From contig JALGQZ010000019.1 of the NCBI GenBank assembly GCA_023105745.1, positions 5,890,001-5,954,000 of the forward strand: DNA of 64,000 nucleotides, read 5' to 3'. This DNA is from Austropuccinia psidii (lineage: Eukaryota > Basidiomycota > Pucciniomycetes > Pucciniales > Sphaerophragmiaceae). Below are positions 1 through 9,715 of the stretch, piece by piece. Positions within the stretch are counted from its first letter, which is position 1. Each line of letters begins with the position of its first letter. The notes under the pieces were generated by a model. The model made no database searches and was not told the origin of the DNA. It was given only the letters and a program-made list of their open reading frames with translations. The position numbers and the translations under genes are program-made.

Positions 1-2441
1 CTTTTCCCTTCCACAATGTTATCCTGGCTGATTGAGCTAGAGATATTTCTTGGAGCCTCCTTGTAATAAGGTACGTAGTCATAATTCTTCAGTTTTCCTG
101 TCATCGGAACTACACTAGCTGGCTCGGTTGGATTTACTGGTTCGTGTGAGTCATTGATTGCATCAGGGACATTTGACAGTGAGGTTGGTACTCGTAGCTT
201 GATTTTGAATGATTGACTGAAAGGTAGCGCAGATGACGGTTGATGCATAGTAGGCATTGAAGTGTTAACTGCTGGTCTGTAATCTCGTGAGACACGGATT
301 TTTCCTGTCTCAAGATTGAGCAGTCTCAACCCATCGGAATACCTTTCAAATGATAATGCCCGCAATACCTCTCCTTGTGGTGCAATCTTGGATGTTGGAT
401 TCACTATTTTGGTAGTGATTCTAATTCCAAACGGAACTAGTCTGTATAAGCTTATTTCGGGTTCAATTAGAGAGTGCCTTCTTTTTAGTACCGTAATAGG
501 AGACTCCATTTTGAGATGCTTATGTGGAAGCATATTTAACAACAATGAGCCATGTAAGGCTGCCTCGTCCCAAAAGGATATAGGGATGTTAGATTGGCCA
601 AGAAGACACCTGACTTTAGACAGAAGCGTCTGGTTGAAACGCTCTGCAACGCCATTAGTCTGGGGGGACTCAGGAGGACCTCTTTCCAAGGATATGCCTT
701 GGCTAGCTAGATAATTAAGAAATGATTGAGAACTAAATTCTCCTCCGCGATCCATATGAAGATATGCGGGGGTGATGTCCAGTTTGTTCTTAATTTCCAT
801 GAGATACGTTTTTATTCGTTCTTCAGCTTGCCCCTTTTCTGATAGCAAATAGATGCGGTTGAACCTACTGAAATCGTCGACTAATACCAACACATACTTA
901 TGTCCCCTACGAGTTGGAGGGTTAATCTGTAGGGTATCCATATGTATTTTGAGGAAAGGTGCATTAGCGGCAGGTAATTCTTGAGAATGAGGACGATTTC
1001 TAATCTTAGCTGATTGACACACTTGACAAGATGAAGACTGAGTGAAATTCCCTTTGATTCTTCCCTCTCTTAGCAGTGCTTTTATGTACGAATTGGAGGG
1101 ATGACCAAGGGTTAGATGCCAATCCAAGGGTACACTAAGCATTGAATAGACTGAAGTTGTAGGTAGTTTCGAGACAAACAAATTTCCTTCACGTCGAAAA
1201 ACGTCAACAATTCGTTTTTCATACTTAATAATAAAGATATTAGACTTCATAGTCAGCTTTAGCCCATGGTCGCATAGCTGTGATACAGACAACAGGTTCA
1301 CTGGTCCATTGGGAACATAATAGACCGGGTACAGTTTGATCCCTTTAAAATCTAGTGTTCCCTGATGAGTTACTTTAACCGGAGTGGAGAAAGTATGGAT
1401 TTGCTTCTTAACGGGAGCTGGATCTACTAGTAGCGATAAATCATTAACAACAGTTCTTCCGGCGCCGGAGTCAAGATAAATCAAGCCATGACTTTGCTTG
1501 GATACCAGTGCGTTAATTTCATTAGTGATGAAAGCTTCAGAATCAGAAGTAGCGGGTCTGGATGGATCCTTTGATTCGGACATGGCATTAACTGACGGTA
1601 TACTATTAGCTGCTTGAATTGTTTCCAACATTTTCTCGATCCTTTCAAACCGTTTGTTGGTGTCATTTTCATGATTCGTGTTCTGGTTGTTGTTCCTTCC
1701 TTTTCTTTTTTCTTTAAAGCCCTTTTTCTTACGACCTGCTTCAGCTTGGTTTTTACTCTTGGTCTTTGACGATTCATCTTGCTTATTTTTATCGAACAAA
1801 AGTGCATGATGTTCATGTGCTGATTGTCGACAAGAGTGTTCTATTGATACTCTGTCAGTGACACTATTGATATCAAATGGTCTTATATCATACAGCGTTT
1901 GACATAGACTGCTGAGTTCTTTGTCGTTGTCTAAACTTTGGAGAAAAAATGCCGCCACCATACTTGAGGATAGATTCATACTAATTGTTGAGTCGGCTGA
2001 GATGGATAGATAACTAGCATAAAGTTTATGGAAGTCATCGATGTGTTTTTCCAAGGATGATGGAGGCTCATACTTTAGATTTATCAGTTTGTGAAGGGTA
2101 CGACAAATAACCACTACTGAGTTCTTTCCACAGCAGTTACCTAAACTGATCCAACAATCGTAGAAAGAGGATTTGTTGTTCAGTAGTACTCCTTCAAACT
2201 CTGTACTCACACTGGACCATAGAAGTGTGAGTGCTCCGCTATTCTTTTTCTTGAACTTGGCGGTCTCTTTCACATCATGAGATGGAGGCTTGAGAAGGTC
2301 GTCCATTCCCTTGCTGATGAGGAAGTTTTCAAACTGGCAGCTCCACTGCACCCAGTTAGTGCGTGTGAGTTTGGCCATCCTTGTCTTGATGACTTCCTCC
2401 TCCGAAGAGGAATCCTTGACAATGGTTGAGCTTTCAGGCAT
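1..2441 (-). CDS. Copia gag-protease-integrase polyprotein, partial at window edge
   Basis: I translated this frame by hand: it stays open from the ATG at 2441 (MPESSTIVKD) to base 1, about 813 codons with no stop. The order is a gag domain (about residues 1-230, with the UBN2-type signature KLTRTNWVQW near the start), a lysine/arginine-rich stretch (about 235-260, KKKGFKEKRKGRNNN), the protease active site LDSGAG (about residue 324), a GAG-pre-integrase zinc module (WHLTLGHPS ... CQVCQSAK) and the integrase core with D in HMDTLQ (about 501), D in LHMDRGGEF (about 563) and E in NGVAERFNQ (about 600), close to D-35-E spacing. I see no CCHC zinc knuckle. All catalytic residues in view are present, so it may be active. 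RT and RNase H should continue to the left of the window. Confidence 0.92.
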   Translation of the reverse strand, partial: MPESSTIVKDSSSEEEVIKTRMAKLTRTNWVQWSCQFENFLISKGMDDLLKPPSHDVKETAKFKKKNSGALTLLWSSVSTEFEGVLLNNKSSFYDCWISLGNCCGKNSVVVICRTLHKLINLKYEPPSSLEKHIDDFHKLYASYLSISADSTISMNLSSSMVAAFFLQSLDNDKELSSLCQTLYDIRPFDINSVTDRVSIEHSCRQSAHEHHALLFDKNKQDESSKTKSKNQAEAGRKKKGFKEKRKGRNNNQNTNHENDTNKRFERIEKMLETIQAANSIPSVNAMSESKDPSRPATSDSEAFITNEINALVSKQSHGLIYLDSGAGRTVVNDLSLLVDPAPVKKQIHTFSTPVKVTHQGTLDFKGIKLYPVYYVPNGPVNLLSVSQLCDHGLKLTMKSNIFIIKYEKRIVDVFRREGNLFVSKLPTTSVYSMLSVPLDWHLTLGHPSNSYIKALLREGRIKGNFTQSSSCQVCQSAKIRNRPHSQELPAANAPFLKIHMDTLQINPPTRRGHKYVLVLVDDFSRFNRIYLLSEKGQAEERIKTYLMEIKNKLDITPAYLHMDRGGEFSSQSFLNYLASQGISLERGPPESPQTNGVAERFNQTLLSKVRCLLGQSNIPISFWDEAALHGSLLLNMLPHKHLKMESPITVLKRRHSLIEPEISLYRLVPFGIRITTKIVNPTSKIAPQGEVLRALSFERYSDGLRLLNLETGKIRVSRDYRPAVNTSMPTMHQPSSALPFSQSFKIKLRVPTSLSNVPDAINDSHEPVNPTEPASVVPMTGKLKNYDYVPYYKEAPRNISSSISQDNIVEGK

Positions 2442-2504
2442 TCTCCTAAAGACAAATGTATTCTAACTCTGGCTCAATATTATTATAGACAATTATGCAA
2501 CTAA

Positions 2505-2516
2505 CTCTCGCTACCA
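2505..2516 (-). other. Primer binding site of element A
   Basis: Directly after the LTR the minus strand reads TGGTAGCGAGAG. The first eight bases complement the CGCTACCA 3' end typical of fungal initiator tRNA-Met, the usual copia primer. Only those eight bases match the yeast tRNA as I remember it. Confidence 0.6.
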
Positions 2517-3052
2517 TGCAATGAGAAGTTGTTTTTAATCTTATAATTGCTATGTATAATAATCAAACCAGTAGTTAATAATACTAAGGGTTTTAATTAT
2601 CCTTAAATATTAACCACGACACAACTGAAAACCAGTAACAGAAAACTGGTACTCTAACCTCCTCCAGGACAATAGGTAATGATACCAGATTATTCACGAT
2701 AGAGAAAATTAAAATAATTCTACGACTAGGAAAGGATAGTGGTTTAATCACTGGGCTAACACGACGCCTATTTATTCTATTGACAAACCCCACGAATAGT
2801 TCAACTATTCAAATCCCAATAGTTTAAATGTACATCTAATAGTGAATTTGTATCAAATAAAATACTATGCATAACATCATATCAATACCTTATTAAAGAA
2901 CGATGATTACCCGAGGTGATTTTCTTCATTTCATAACAGAATCAAAGTAGTACTAACCATTGCTGAAAGGCTTGAGTGCAGGAAGTGGAACACAAAGAGA
3001 AAGCGTAATTAATGAGAGTATATGAAGTAATACCCAACATATCCCCATAACA
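2517..3052 (-). repeat. 5' LTR of copia A
   Basis: On the minus strand the LTR runs from TGTTATGGGG to CTCATTGCA (536 bp) and abuts the primer site. A second TGTTGGG at 3039 is an alternative start, but solo LTR K begins TGTTGTG and shares the last 40 or so bases, which favours 3052. The partner LTR is off-window. Confidence 0.7.
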
Positions 3053-3713
3053 AATGCCGGCGTTTTGCTTGTATAGGCTTGTAAATGTTTTCTTGTTTTG
3101 AAGGTCTTATAAAAATGAGTTACTTTTCAAAATGTCAAAAACAAAGTAATAGGTTTGAAGGCAATGGATGACGGCCCCACAATTTCAAAAGCAGGTCTCC
3201 GAACACCTCAAGCTGTCCTGAACACCTTTCATACTTTAGTCAAGGTCTTTTTGGCAAAGGAGATGAAGAAATTTCAACTCATGAATCAGTAGGTACTACG
3301 CAGAAGTTTGGAAGCAAGTCGCAATGATCTTATTCCCCACGTCAAATCACGTTTAGAGATCACAACCAGACTGAAATTTTAACTTGTTTTAACTCTGCGG
3401 AATTCGAGACGCAGGGCTTAAAGCTTTCGTTTTGCACTTTAATTCCTGCGTCAAAACTTGAACAAAAATTCACCATTCATGCTGGTTTGAACGAGAGCCT
3501 GTTCCCCGCAAGCTTTGTCTCCGCGGGAACACATTTGACGAGGAAGCGTGCGATTATAAGTGATAGTATAACTATATGCGAGTTTCATCTCCGTTCGCCG
3601 AAGGTTTCCGGTCCTCTCTTTGATTTAATGATATAATGATGGCTTTACTGCGAAAAGTGGCGCAATTCGACGACTGAGAAATTTATCATTGTTTTGAATA
3701 ACGTTTTCTCAAA
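3053..3713. other. Unassigned interval between copia A and copia B
   Basis: I see no gene, LTR or tRNA here. It has more CpG than the neighbouring old elements and a GC-richer patch around 3480-3540 (CCCCGCAAGC ... CTCCGCGGG). The last 20-25 bases resemble the first bases of LTR L in inverted orientation, marking the end of the inverted duplication. It could be original host DNA or a decayed unknown repeat. Confidence 0.5.
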
Positions 3714-3718
3714 CAAAG

Positions 3719-4290
3719 TGTTCAACATTTAAATACAAACTGAACCTACTTAACTTTCTTGCCTAAATGCAAAACTGTATTTGATTGGCAATATTCCCCG
3801 AGTGCAGATCACTGTGCACAACAACAGGACCACCTAATTCACTGGATCTCACTTACTCCTTGAAGATAAAAACTTACCTCCTCTATCCATCGAAACCTCG
3901 CTGGATTATTCCTTTTTCATCTCTCTTCACAAATACTCTTCTCTTCTTTTCTCCACTCTCATTTATTCCTTTATCTCCTCCTTATTCACTTCCTTATTCG
4001 TTTCCTTTCTTTTCCTTTACTTTTTATTCTCTGAAATAGCCGTAGCTGAGTTAGGTGAAGTACTGTTCAATTTCAATAGCTCTGTAACAACAAGACCAAC
4101 TGACGTTTTAACTCATATCAGTACCTGTTGATCTTGTAGCATTGTAGCATCAGTCCTGTTGTCACTATATTTAATTATTTACATTTAGCCTCTTGTTATC
4201 TACTGTTCAGGTATTTGATCATTCTTTGTGATCTTAAATTAATTTACTTTATGTTAATAAAACACTTCCGTTCAGTCTCATTGTTTGACA
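3719..4290 (+). repeat. 5' LTR of copia B
   Basis: 572 bp, TGTTCAACAT to TTTGACA. It is pyrimidine-rich in the middle (CTTTTCTCC tracts) with AATAAAAC near the 3' end. It has about 12 bp more than the 3' LTR around 3990. An ORF across the CT-rich part is compositional, not a gene. Confidence 0.92.
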
Positions 4291-4304
4291 GATTTACAGT
4301 CTTG
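4291..4304 (+). other. Primer binding site of copia B (tRNA-Tyr anticodon-arm complement)
   Basis: GATTTACAGTCTTG starts at the first base after the LTR. It is the exact complement of CAAGACTGTAAATC, the anticodon arm of fungal tRNA-Tyr(GUA) as known from yeast. It does not begin with TGG, so an intact tRNA 3' end cannot be the primer. A half-tRNA ending in the anticodon stem, as described for Drosophila copia with initiator tRNA-Met, would fit. Confidence 0.65.
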
Positions 4305-4325
4305 ATTAGCTCAGCCCTAAAACGA

Positions 4326-7300
4326 ATGACGGTAGATACCAAGGATAAAAAAAAAATTCAAATGGCTGAAAGAACCTTTGACAAGGACACTCTCAATATT
4401 CCTGTTTTGGAAAATACCAATTACAGCGAATGGAACCTACAAATGATGTTTCATTTGAGATTCAAGGACCTTCTGGACATTTGCAAAAAACCACTAAGTC
4501 CAGGAGCAACTCCAAAGACTCTCAATAAATACACGAAAGGAAGTCATGAGGCAATCAACATCATCGTGTCATGACTTAGCCATGTAGTGTTCCTTGAAGT
4601 CATTAACCAAGAAACCAAAGACAATGCTCACTTACTGTGGACAAAGATCAATGATCAATACACTTCAAAAAGGGCCATAAATTGAGGAAGGGTCTGGATG
4701 GACTGGATTTGGTCCAATTATCATGGCGATCTGCAAGACTACATCAATAGCTGAAGGAAGATGAAGCCAGAACTTGATGCTGAACTTCTTCCGTTTTCCA
4801 TTCTAGGAAATCTTGTTACAGATCCAAAACTCCAATGTTATGTTGAAGTTCTCACCTGAAATGATGATCTCAACAAAAAGCCTGATTTAATCCTCACCAA
4901 AATCCAAGACTTTGTCAATAACCTTTACATTCAGCCTGAAAAACTTGATTTCACCTCCTCTGCCCTTGCGACTTCAGCTCATCCTTATAAAATCATTCAT
5001 TATTGTGCAAACCCCACCACAATCCAAACTGCACAAGTCATTCTAAAGAACAATGCTTTGCCGAGAATCCAAACTTAAGACCAGCAAGAAGAAGTAATCA
5101 AATATGATACCCTTCCAGCATTCTGCCATCAGCTCAAGCATCAGCTCTCATCACTGGAAACTCCAACTCTTTCTCTGTTCTCAAGCTAATCATTGACTGT
5201 GGTGCTACACATCACATGTTCAATTCAAGGGCTTTGTTTTCCACTCTCAACAATATCCCTCCATTAAGAATTCCCACCGGAGACTCCTCAAGCTCTTTGG
5301 TAGCTGAAGGGATGGGAACAGTTAGCCTATCATGCAAAGGATCAGCTTTGTTGTTGAAGAACTGCCTTTATTTTCCGAAGTTAAACTGTAACTAGGTGAG
5401 CCTCCTTGAACTGTTTCACAACAAAGTTACCATCACCAGAAAAGGGGACTCCTTCAGCCTTGACTCCAATAACAGATCCCTACCTAAAGCAACAATCACA
5501 AACAACCTTCTCATTGTCAACTACTCAAGTCCAACTTCACCCCTCAAATCCACGAGTGACAATCTTTGGCACAATCCTCTAGGTCACCCAGGAGATAGAC
5601 CCCTTAAATCCATGGGTCTGCCAATTAACTCACTGCCCTGCAGGATCTGTACATTCAATAAAGCAATGCTTCCCTTCAACATTCACTTTGATCAATTACG
5701 CCTTCCTTTAGACTGTGTGCATATTGATCTTGTGGGGCCTATTTCTCCTATCTCTGTCTCGGACTTTCAATATTTCCTCACGATTGTGGATCAAGCTACA
5801 TAATTAAAAATAGTTAAGTTACTCAAAAACAAATCATATGCCTTTGGGAAATTTCTTATTGCTAAATCAGCAATGGAAAATCTTCACTACAGAAAATTGA
5901 AGAAGCCGGTCTCTGATCAAGGTGGTGAATTCCTAAATCAATGCTTTTCCAAACTGTCTGATGAGGAAGGATTCTTGCACGTTTTCTCTCCTGCAGAAAC
6001 CCCTCAAGACAATGGATTTGCTGAATGAAGTAACCAAAAAATCTTAGACAAAGCTAGGTGCCTCTTGGGTGGGTCTAATCTACCCAATTCTTATTGGGCA
6101 GAGGCAGTCAACACCTCCACCTTTCTGTGTAATATTATTCCAACTCCCTCTTGTCACAACAACAGCCCTCATGTTCTTTGGTGCAATACTCCTCCAAGAA
6201 TAAAACAACTTAGGACCTTCAGATGTCTTGCGGCCATCTCAATTGCCAAAAGTCATCAAAGGTGGAAGCTTGGCCCAGCCTCTGAAGAAGGAGTGTTTCT
6301 CTCTTACGAAAGAGATAATACAGCCTACCGGATACTGCGACTTCGGGATAAGGCTGTGGGAATCTCACGGCACATCACCTTTGAAGAATCAACATTTCCA
6401 ACTCTGGGACAACAATTAAACCCAAGAAGCCCTCTTATGGTTCCCTCAATGGCCCAAGAAGTGTAAACTGTAGATGAAGCCAGTCCTTCTTTATCAGAGG
6501 TGTTAGATGAAAACCACCCTGATATGCCATGTGACTTGTTGACAGTCACACCTTCTCAAGAAGGATAAGATGCAGTGGTAGATGAATCCTGCCATCCTGC
6601 TCCAGAGTTTGAGGGACGTGCAGGCTAGAGAATAAGGGTTATTGGACCTCTTCATCCAATGCTTGTTTCAAGCAACATCAATCCTGAGAATGTGCTTCCT
6701 TATTCTAGATGACCACTAGCACTCGTCACTTCTGATACCTCTACTCCAAGGACCTTCAACGGCGCTCTTAGCTCACCATATAAGGACCTTTGGATTGGTG
6801 GCATAAAAAAGGAATTGGAGTCAATGAACTCAGTTGGGGTATGGGAAGTCATTGAACTGGACCCTTTGCTCAAGCTAGTGGGTACCATGTGGGTTTTCAA
6901 GATAAAGAAGGATCACTTAGGACAGGTGACTGAGTACAAGGCTAGACTTTGTGCACAGGGCTTCACTCAATCTGCCGGGGTAGATTTCAACCAGACGTAT
7001 GCTTCCACAGGTCGTCTCAATTCACTTAGAACACTGATAGCCTTTGCAGCAGCAAAAAATCTTTGATTTCACCAAATCAACATAAAGAGTGCTTTTCTCA
7101 ATGCACCTCTTTCTAAAACAGTCTACTTGGGCATACTGCAAGGCTTAAACATCAACAAATGGTCTCATTTCTTGAGTCTACGGAAAGCAATTTATGGCCT
7201 TAGCAAGCCCCTTTCTCTTGGTACGACCGCCTCAAAAAGTGGCTTGTTGCTGTGGGTTTTTGTTCTTGTGTCTCCAACCTCTGTGTTTTTTTTGAAAAGG

Positions 7301-8308
7301 GGAGTACAAAGTCTGGTTGTACATCCACGTGGACAATATTGCTATCTTTGGCAAACATGTCCATTATTTTAAGGAGGAGGTTATGAAAGAGTTTGAGATC
7401 AAAGATGTTGGACCTTCTGATTTGATGTTAGGCATCAAGGTAACTTATTCTACCGACTATGTCTCCCTTGATCAATAACATTTCACCAAGTCCCTCTTGG
7501 ATCTTTATTGGATGATCAACTGCAACTCAGTCTCTACACCCTTGGTTCCCAATGAGCACCTGTCCCAGGCCTCTACCTCTGAGATTTCTGACTTTGGAAA
7601 ACCCAAGGTCAATTTTTGCAGTGCAGTTGGCAGTATCAATTACCTGAGAACTGCCACCAGGCCCCACTTATTGTTTACTGTCAGCACTTTGTATTAGTAT
7701 GTTGAGAATGCAGGAATGCCTCAATGGAAGGCGTTTCTTCACTTGCTAAAGTATTTAAAGGGAACTCAGGACCTCCGCCTTACATATCCCAGAGGCATTA
7801 ATGTCAGAATCTTGGCCTACAGCGATGCAGACTGGGGGAATTGCTGTTTTTCTCGATGATCTGTCACTGGTTTCCTGGCTACTGTTGGTGGAAGTCTTGT
7901 TCTCTGGAAAACCATAAAACAACCTTCTGTTTCACTGTCACCACAGAAGCAGAGTACAAGTCTCTGTGCCACTTGACATTGGAGCTTTTGTGGCTTGGGC
8001 AGTGGCGTCGTGAGTGCAACATCATCAGGCTGGACAGCCCAATTCCCATTCATGAGGACAATAAAAGTTGTATCAATGTTGTCAAGGGTGATTTCAATCT
8101 GAATAATGAGCGCATGAAGAATGTTGATATTCAACTTCATTTCATCAAGGAGGCTGTCAGAAACAACTCCATCAAATCAAAATACACTCCAACTGTCAAT
8201 ATGTTGGCTGACTTTCTAACTAAATCTGCTAGTAGGCCCATCCTCACTCATGTGTTAAGCTCATTAGGTGTTTTGCATTTAGGTGAGAGGGGGATGTTCA
8301 ACATTTAA
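4326..8308 (+). pseudogene. Copia B gag-pol, broken by many stops and shifts
   Basis: Domains survive in order: gag from ATG at 4326 (IPVLENTNYSEWNLQM, TSKRAIN region), protease IIDCGATHHMFN near 5190-5225 with Cys in the D-x-G triad, GAG-pre-integrase 5396-5690, integrase core (VHIDLVGP; SDQGGEF with D kept) to about 6450, RT from about 6770 (MWVFKIKKD, ARLCAQGFTQ), a corrupted RT active site near 7320-7345 (VHVDNIAIF, second D lost), and RNase H (TEAEYKSL ... NMLADFLTKS) to the end. Stops include TGA after 4574 and TAA after 5803. The frame runs through the polypurine tract and ends 14 bases inside the 3' LTR. It cannot encode a functional polyprotein. Confidence 0.9.
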
Positions 8309-8854
8309 ATACAAACTGAACCTACTTAACTTTGTTGCCTAAATGCAAAACTGTATTTGATTGGCAATATTCCCCGAGTGCAGATCACTGTGCACAACAA
8401 CAGGACCACCTAATTCACTGGATCTTACTTACTCCTTGAAGATAAAAACTTACCTCCTCTATCCATTGAAACCTTGCTGGATTATTCCTTTTTCATCTCT
8501 CTTCACAAATACTGTTCTCTTCTTTTCTCCACTCTCATTAATTCCTTTATCTCCTCCTTATTTGTTTCCTTTCTTTTCCTTTACTTCGTATTCTCTGAAA
8601 TAGCCATAGTGTAATTAGGTGAAGTACTCTTCAATTTAAATAGCTCTGTAACAACAGGACCAACTGACGTTTTGACTAATACCAGTACCCATTGATCTTG
8701 TAGCATTGTAGAATCAGTCCTGTTGTCACTATATTTCATTATTTACATTGAGCCTCTTGTTATCTACTGTTCAGGTATTTGATCATTCTTTGTCATCTTA
8801 AATTACTTTACTTTATGTTAATAAAACACATGCTTTAAGTCTCATTCTTTGACA
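8295..8854 (+). repeat. 3' LTR of copia B
   Basis: 560 bp, preceded by the polypurine tract AGGTGAGAGGGGGA (8281-8294) and followed by the CAAAG duplication. It lacks the 12-bp stretch present in the 5' copy. Confidence 0.93.
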
Positions 8855-9146
8855 CAAAGAGTCATGTAAGGATCATACATCAATAATTACTATGTAAGAA
8901 TGGACTGCACTACCACCTCTGCTTTTCTCCTTGGAGAACTTGAGTCATAGATATGTTTTTTTAAAGTTCATTGCGTTTTAAAATACCCACTATTTCAGTT
9001 TTTGATTTAGATTTCTTTGTGTTACTATTCTTGGTAAGAAAAGATTGCTAGAATTAGCAGACTAGATGATAAGCTTCAACACCTGAGAACATGAGATGTA
9101 TCAGATGACCGACCACAGACCTCATTTGTTGAAAACACATTGAATT
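8855..9146 (+). repeat. Inverted-duplication left arm, outer part
   Basis: This non-coding segment is the reverse complement, with moderate divergence, of about 56123-56415. In the right arm it is joined directly to the counterpart of 35863-36153, showing that copia H split it here. No gene is visible. The duplicated GAATT of element H lies at its right edge (9142-9146). Confidence 0.85.
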
Positions 9147-9545
9147 TGTTGAGAAAGAAGCCATAAAGAGCTTAGGTCAGTACCATCCTAGTCCAAAAGC
9201 ATGAACAACACGAAGACTACCGCATGTAGTGAAGCATGAGATTAGAAACTAACTCTGACTGATACTTGTAGACTAAGATTGTTACCACAAGAAGAAACTC
9301 TGTACTGCTGTTACTGTCCAACACTCACAACAAAACCCTTTTATCATCAGTGATAAAAGGGAATATCAACTCTTTATAAATAAGCTGACACTCTTGAGAG
9401 AAGTGGGAAGCGGCATCAGAAAAGGTGTAACTACTGCATAGTCACCACTCTATCAGATACTTACTAATTGTACTTATATCATAAAACTATAAAGCTATTA
9501 GTCACTGAAACGTAATCCACTCTTAAATACACTCAAACTCTAACA
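9147..9545 (+). repeat. 5' LTR of copia H
   Basis: 399 bp, TGTTGAGAAAG to CTCTAACA. It contains TTTATAAATAAGC (about 9373) as a possible TATA region and a strong inverted repeat just upstream of it. The 3' partner is 35459-35857. Confidence 0.92.
9336..9361. promoter_or_regulatory. Perfect 11-bp inverted repeat in the LTR of H
   Basis: CCCTTTTATCA, a four-base loop TCAG, then its exact complement. It sits just upstream of the possible TATA segment. The 3' LTR copy (about 35649-35673) keeps the inner pairs but has lost the outer ones on one side. It could be a dimeric factor site or an RNA hairpin; function is unknown. Confidence 0.45.
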
Positions 9546-9560
9546 GATTTACATTCTTGC
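9546..9560 (+). other. Primer binding site of copia H
   Basis: GATTTACATTCTTGC follows the LTR with no gap. It matches the tRNA-Tyr anticodon-arm complement seen in B and C with one mismatch (T for G) and extends one base further. Confidence 0.55.
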
Positions 9561-9605
9561 TTTGTCTCTTATCATCTATAACGTATAAGGAGTGGATTAC
9601 CAAAA

Positions 9606-9715
9606 ATGAACGATAAAACATCAGACATCAAAGATATCTCTACAATACCTGTCCTTTATGGAACAAACTACAGACACTGGAAGATGAGGATGAAAATTCA
9701 CTTAGGGTCTAGAGA
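9606..9715 (+). pseudogene. Copia H gag, first fragment
   Basis: ATG at 9606 opens a copia gag N-terminus (MNDKTSDIKD; IPVLYGTNYRHWKMRM), which breaks at SRD where gypsy E1 inserted after AGAGA. The frame resumes at 19935 with LLDVCKN, so the two pieces were contiguous. Confidence 0.88.

Larger units (their letters stand above)
1..3052 (-). mobile_element. Ty1/copia element A, 5' portion (runs off left edge)
   Basis: Reading on the minus strand, an LTR (3052 down to 2517), a tRNA-complementary primer site and a single open gag-pol frame follow in the usual copia order. Reverse transcriptase, RNase H and the 3' LTR lie outside the window, so the element length and target duplication cannot be checked. 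Its CpG content is clearly higher than that of the other elements, suggesting it is young or escaped CpG decay. Confidence 0.9.
3719..8854 (+). mobile_element. Ty1/copia element B, full length, decayed
   Basis: Two LTRs (TGTTCAACA ... TTGACA) flank a degraded gag-pol region, and both outer edges carry the duplication CAAAG (3714-3718 and 8855-8859). By eye the LTR pair differs at roughly three dozen sites plus one 12-bp indel, so this is an old insertion. The insertion target is preserved as an unoccupied site in the inverted copy near 56411-56415. Confidence 0.93.

Noticed and set aside
3785..4039. 84-codon plus-strand ORF in the B LTR, repeated in the 3' LTR at 8361
   Set aside because: Present twice only because it is LTR sequence; CT-rich composition gives Ser/Pro/Phe runs; not a gene.
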